DNA from: JBBQLG01 sp038327655
GTDB taxonomy: Bacteria > Bacteroidota > Bacteroidia > Cytophagales > Spirosomataceae
Direction of reading: 5' to 3'
Length of the DNA stretch: 8,041 nucleotides
Assembly: GCA_038327655.1 (NCBI GenBank)
Contig: JBBQLG010000209.1
Coordinates: 1-8,041 of the forward strand
The notes beneath the pieces are model-generated. The model worked only from the letters and a program-made list of their open reading frames with translations, did not search any database and was not told the DNA's origin. Shown one piece after another: positions 7,075 to 8,041 of the stretch. The position numbers and the translations under genes were made by a program. The first letter of the stretch is position 1. Every line of letters starts with the position of its first letter.

Positions 7075-8041
7075 ATGAAAACGTCAATACCCTTACTTTT
7101 AGTTACCCTGCTGTCGCTATTGGGCGCAGCGTCTTTCACTGCGCAAACGGGTGATTCCGGGACGGTACAGGTTGAGGGTGGGCAGATAGCGGGTACGCTC
7201 AACCAGCCCGGAGATGTGTATAGTTTCCGGGGTATTCCCTTTGCCGCTCCGCCCGTGGGGGACCTCCGCTGGAAAGCACCCCAACCCGTTATACCCTGGT
7301 CCGGGGTCCGAAAATGCAGTGCGTTTGGGCCGAGTCCGATGCAGAACAGCCCCAATCCGTTCGGCCCCTGGAGTGCTGAGTACCTGATTCCGAAGGAGCC
7401 GATCAGCGAAGATTGCCTGTATCTGAACGTATGGTCGGGAACCAAATCAGTTACCGAAAAGCTCCCTACGAAGCGTCGCCCGGTACTGGTCTGGATTTAC
7501 GGCGGAGGCTTTAACAGTGGTGGCACCGGGGTACCCATCTATGATGGAGAGGCAACGGCCCGGAAAGGGGTCGTTTTTGTGAGCGTCAATTACCGGGTAG
7601 GCCCGTTTGGTTTCTTCGCCCATCCGGAACTAACCAAAGAGTCGGGCCATGAGGCATCGGGCAACTATGGCCTAATGGACCAGATTGCCGCCTTGCGATG
7701 GGTAAAGAAAAATATTGAACAATTCGGTGGCGACCCGAACCAGGTAACGATTGCGGGCCAGTCGGCGGGTTCGATGAGTGTGAATTGCTTAGTTGCCAGT
7801 CCACTGGCCAGTGGGTTGTTCAGTAAAGCCATTGCCCAAAGCGGAGCCGGTATTGTTAATCGCTACCCAACGCTTCAGCAGGCCCAGGAAACGGGTATCC
7901 AACTGACGCAGTCGCTGGGAGCCACGTCGCTGAAGGAATTACGGGCTAAACCCGCCGACGAAATTCTTAAAAAAGCCCAGGGTGGTGGCCCCATTATCGA
8001 TGGCTACGTTCTGCCCGAATCCATTGCGGCTATCTTCACGG
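7075..8041 (+). CDS. Exported type-B carboxylesterase, N-terminal part (runs off window end)
   Basis: The frame is open for 322 codons to the end of the window. Type-B carboxylesterases are usually about 500-550 residues, so the last third is missing because the window ends, not because the gene is broken. Residues 1-23 are a Sec signal peptide (IPLLLVTLLSLLGAASFTA, probable cut before Gln24). An in-frame TGA at 7036-7038 with no other ATG between leaves 7075 as the only ATG start. Family marks are FRGIPFAAPPVGDLRWKAP, SEDCLYLNVW, the oxyanion-hole loop GGGF (143-146), FGGDPNQVTIAGQSAG with nucleophile Ser230, and PIIDGYVLP. The acidic and His members of the triad fall beyond the window. The nucleophile elbow is GQSAG rather than the more common GESAG. 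It likely hydrolyses acyl or aryl esters outside the cytoplasm, perhaps deacylating the glycan that the neighbouring hydrolases attack. That role is inferred from position only. Confidence 0.93.
   Translation, partial: MKTSIPLLLVTLLSLLGAASFTAQTGDSGTVQVEGGQIAGTLNQPGDVYSFRGIPFAAPPVGDLRWKAPQPVIPWSGVRKCSAFGPSPMQNSPNPFGPWSAEYLIPKEPISEDCLYLNVWSGTKSVTEKLPTKRRPVLVWIYGGGFNSGGTGVPIYDGEATARKGVVFVSVNYRVGPFGFFAHPELTKESGHEASGNYGLMDQIAALRWVKKNIEQFGGDPNQVTIAGQSAGSMSVNCLVASPLASGLFSKAIAQSGAGIVNRYPTLQQAQETGIQLTQSLGATSLKELRAKPADEILKKAQGGGPIIDGYVLPESIAAIFT

Noticed and set aside
6951..7445. 164-codon minus-strand frame covering part of the 267-bp gap
   Set aside because: Most of it is antisense to the esterase start, and its composition reads as a shadow frame.

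Overview
The window looks like chromosomal DNA from a member of the Bacteroidota, most likely the Cytophagales (Spirosoma and relatives). That placement is an inference. It rests on the gene types (a DUF4982-type GH2 tail, a fused sugar dehydrogenase/PKD/cytochrome c/CBM protein, a GH106-like enzyme), starts without Shine-Dalgarno sequences, and a base composition that reads as slightly above 50% GC. All five genes are on the + strand, and four of them encode exported or apparently exported proteins. No RNA gene, transposase, CRISPR array, integrase or SusC/SusD pair is visible.

Layout: (1) 1-123, the last 40 codons of a GH2 beta-galactosidase-type protein. (2) 188-2980, a 930-residue modular protein with a PQQ-type glucose/sorbosone dehydrogenase propeller, PKD/Ig-like domains, a mono-haem cytochrome c domain and a C-terminal CBM6-like beta-sandwich. 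(3) 2996-3865, a sugar phosphate isomerase/epimerase-family TIM barrel with a Tat-like leader that lacks the second arginine. (4) 3928-6807, a GH106-like (alpha-L-rhamnosidase family) exported glycoside hydrolase. (5) 7075 to the window end, the first 322 codons of an exported type-B carboxylesterase. Gaps are 64, 15, 62 and 267 bp, so the first four genes could be one transcription unit. The esterase may have its own promoter, though none could be recognised.

Taken together this is an oxidative and hydrolytic carbohydrate-processing locus. The GH2 and GH106-like enzymes would release sugars from a galactose- and perhaps rhamnose-containing glycan or glycoside, and the esterase would remove acyl groups. 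The PQQ enzyme would oxidise a sugar and pass electrons to its own haem domain, and the isomerase-like protein would act on a sugar or keto-sugar product. The cooperation and the substrate are inference; only the protein families are read from sequence. I see no completely unknown gene. The points most worth a second look are the oxidase/isomerase/hydrolase grouping, the in-cis electron-transfer architecture, a 15-bp in-frame duplication between dehydrogenase and haem, the degenerate Tat leader, and a vicinal cysteine pair beside the predicted catalytic histidine.
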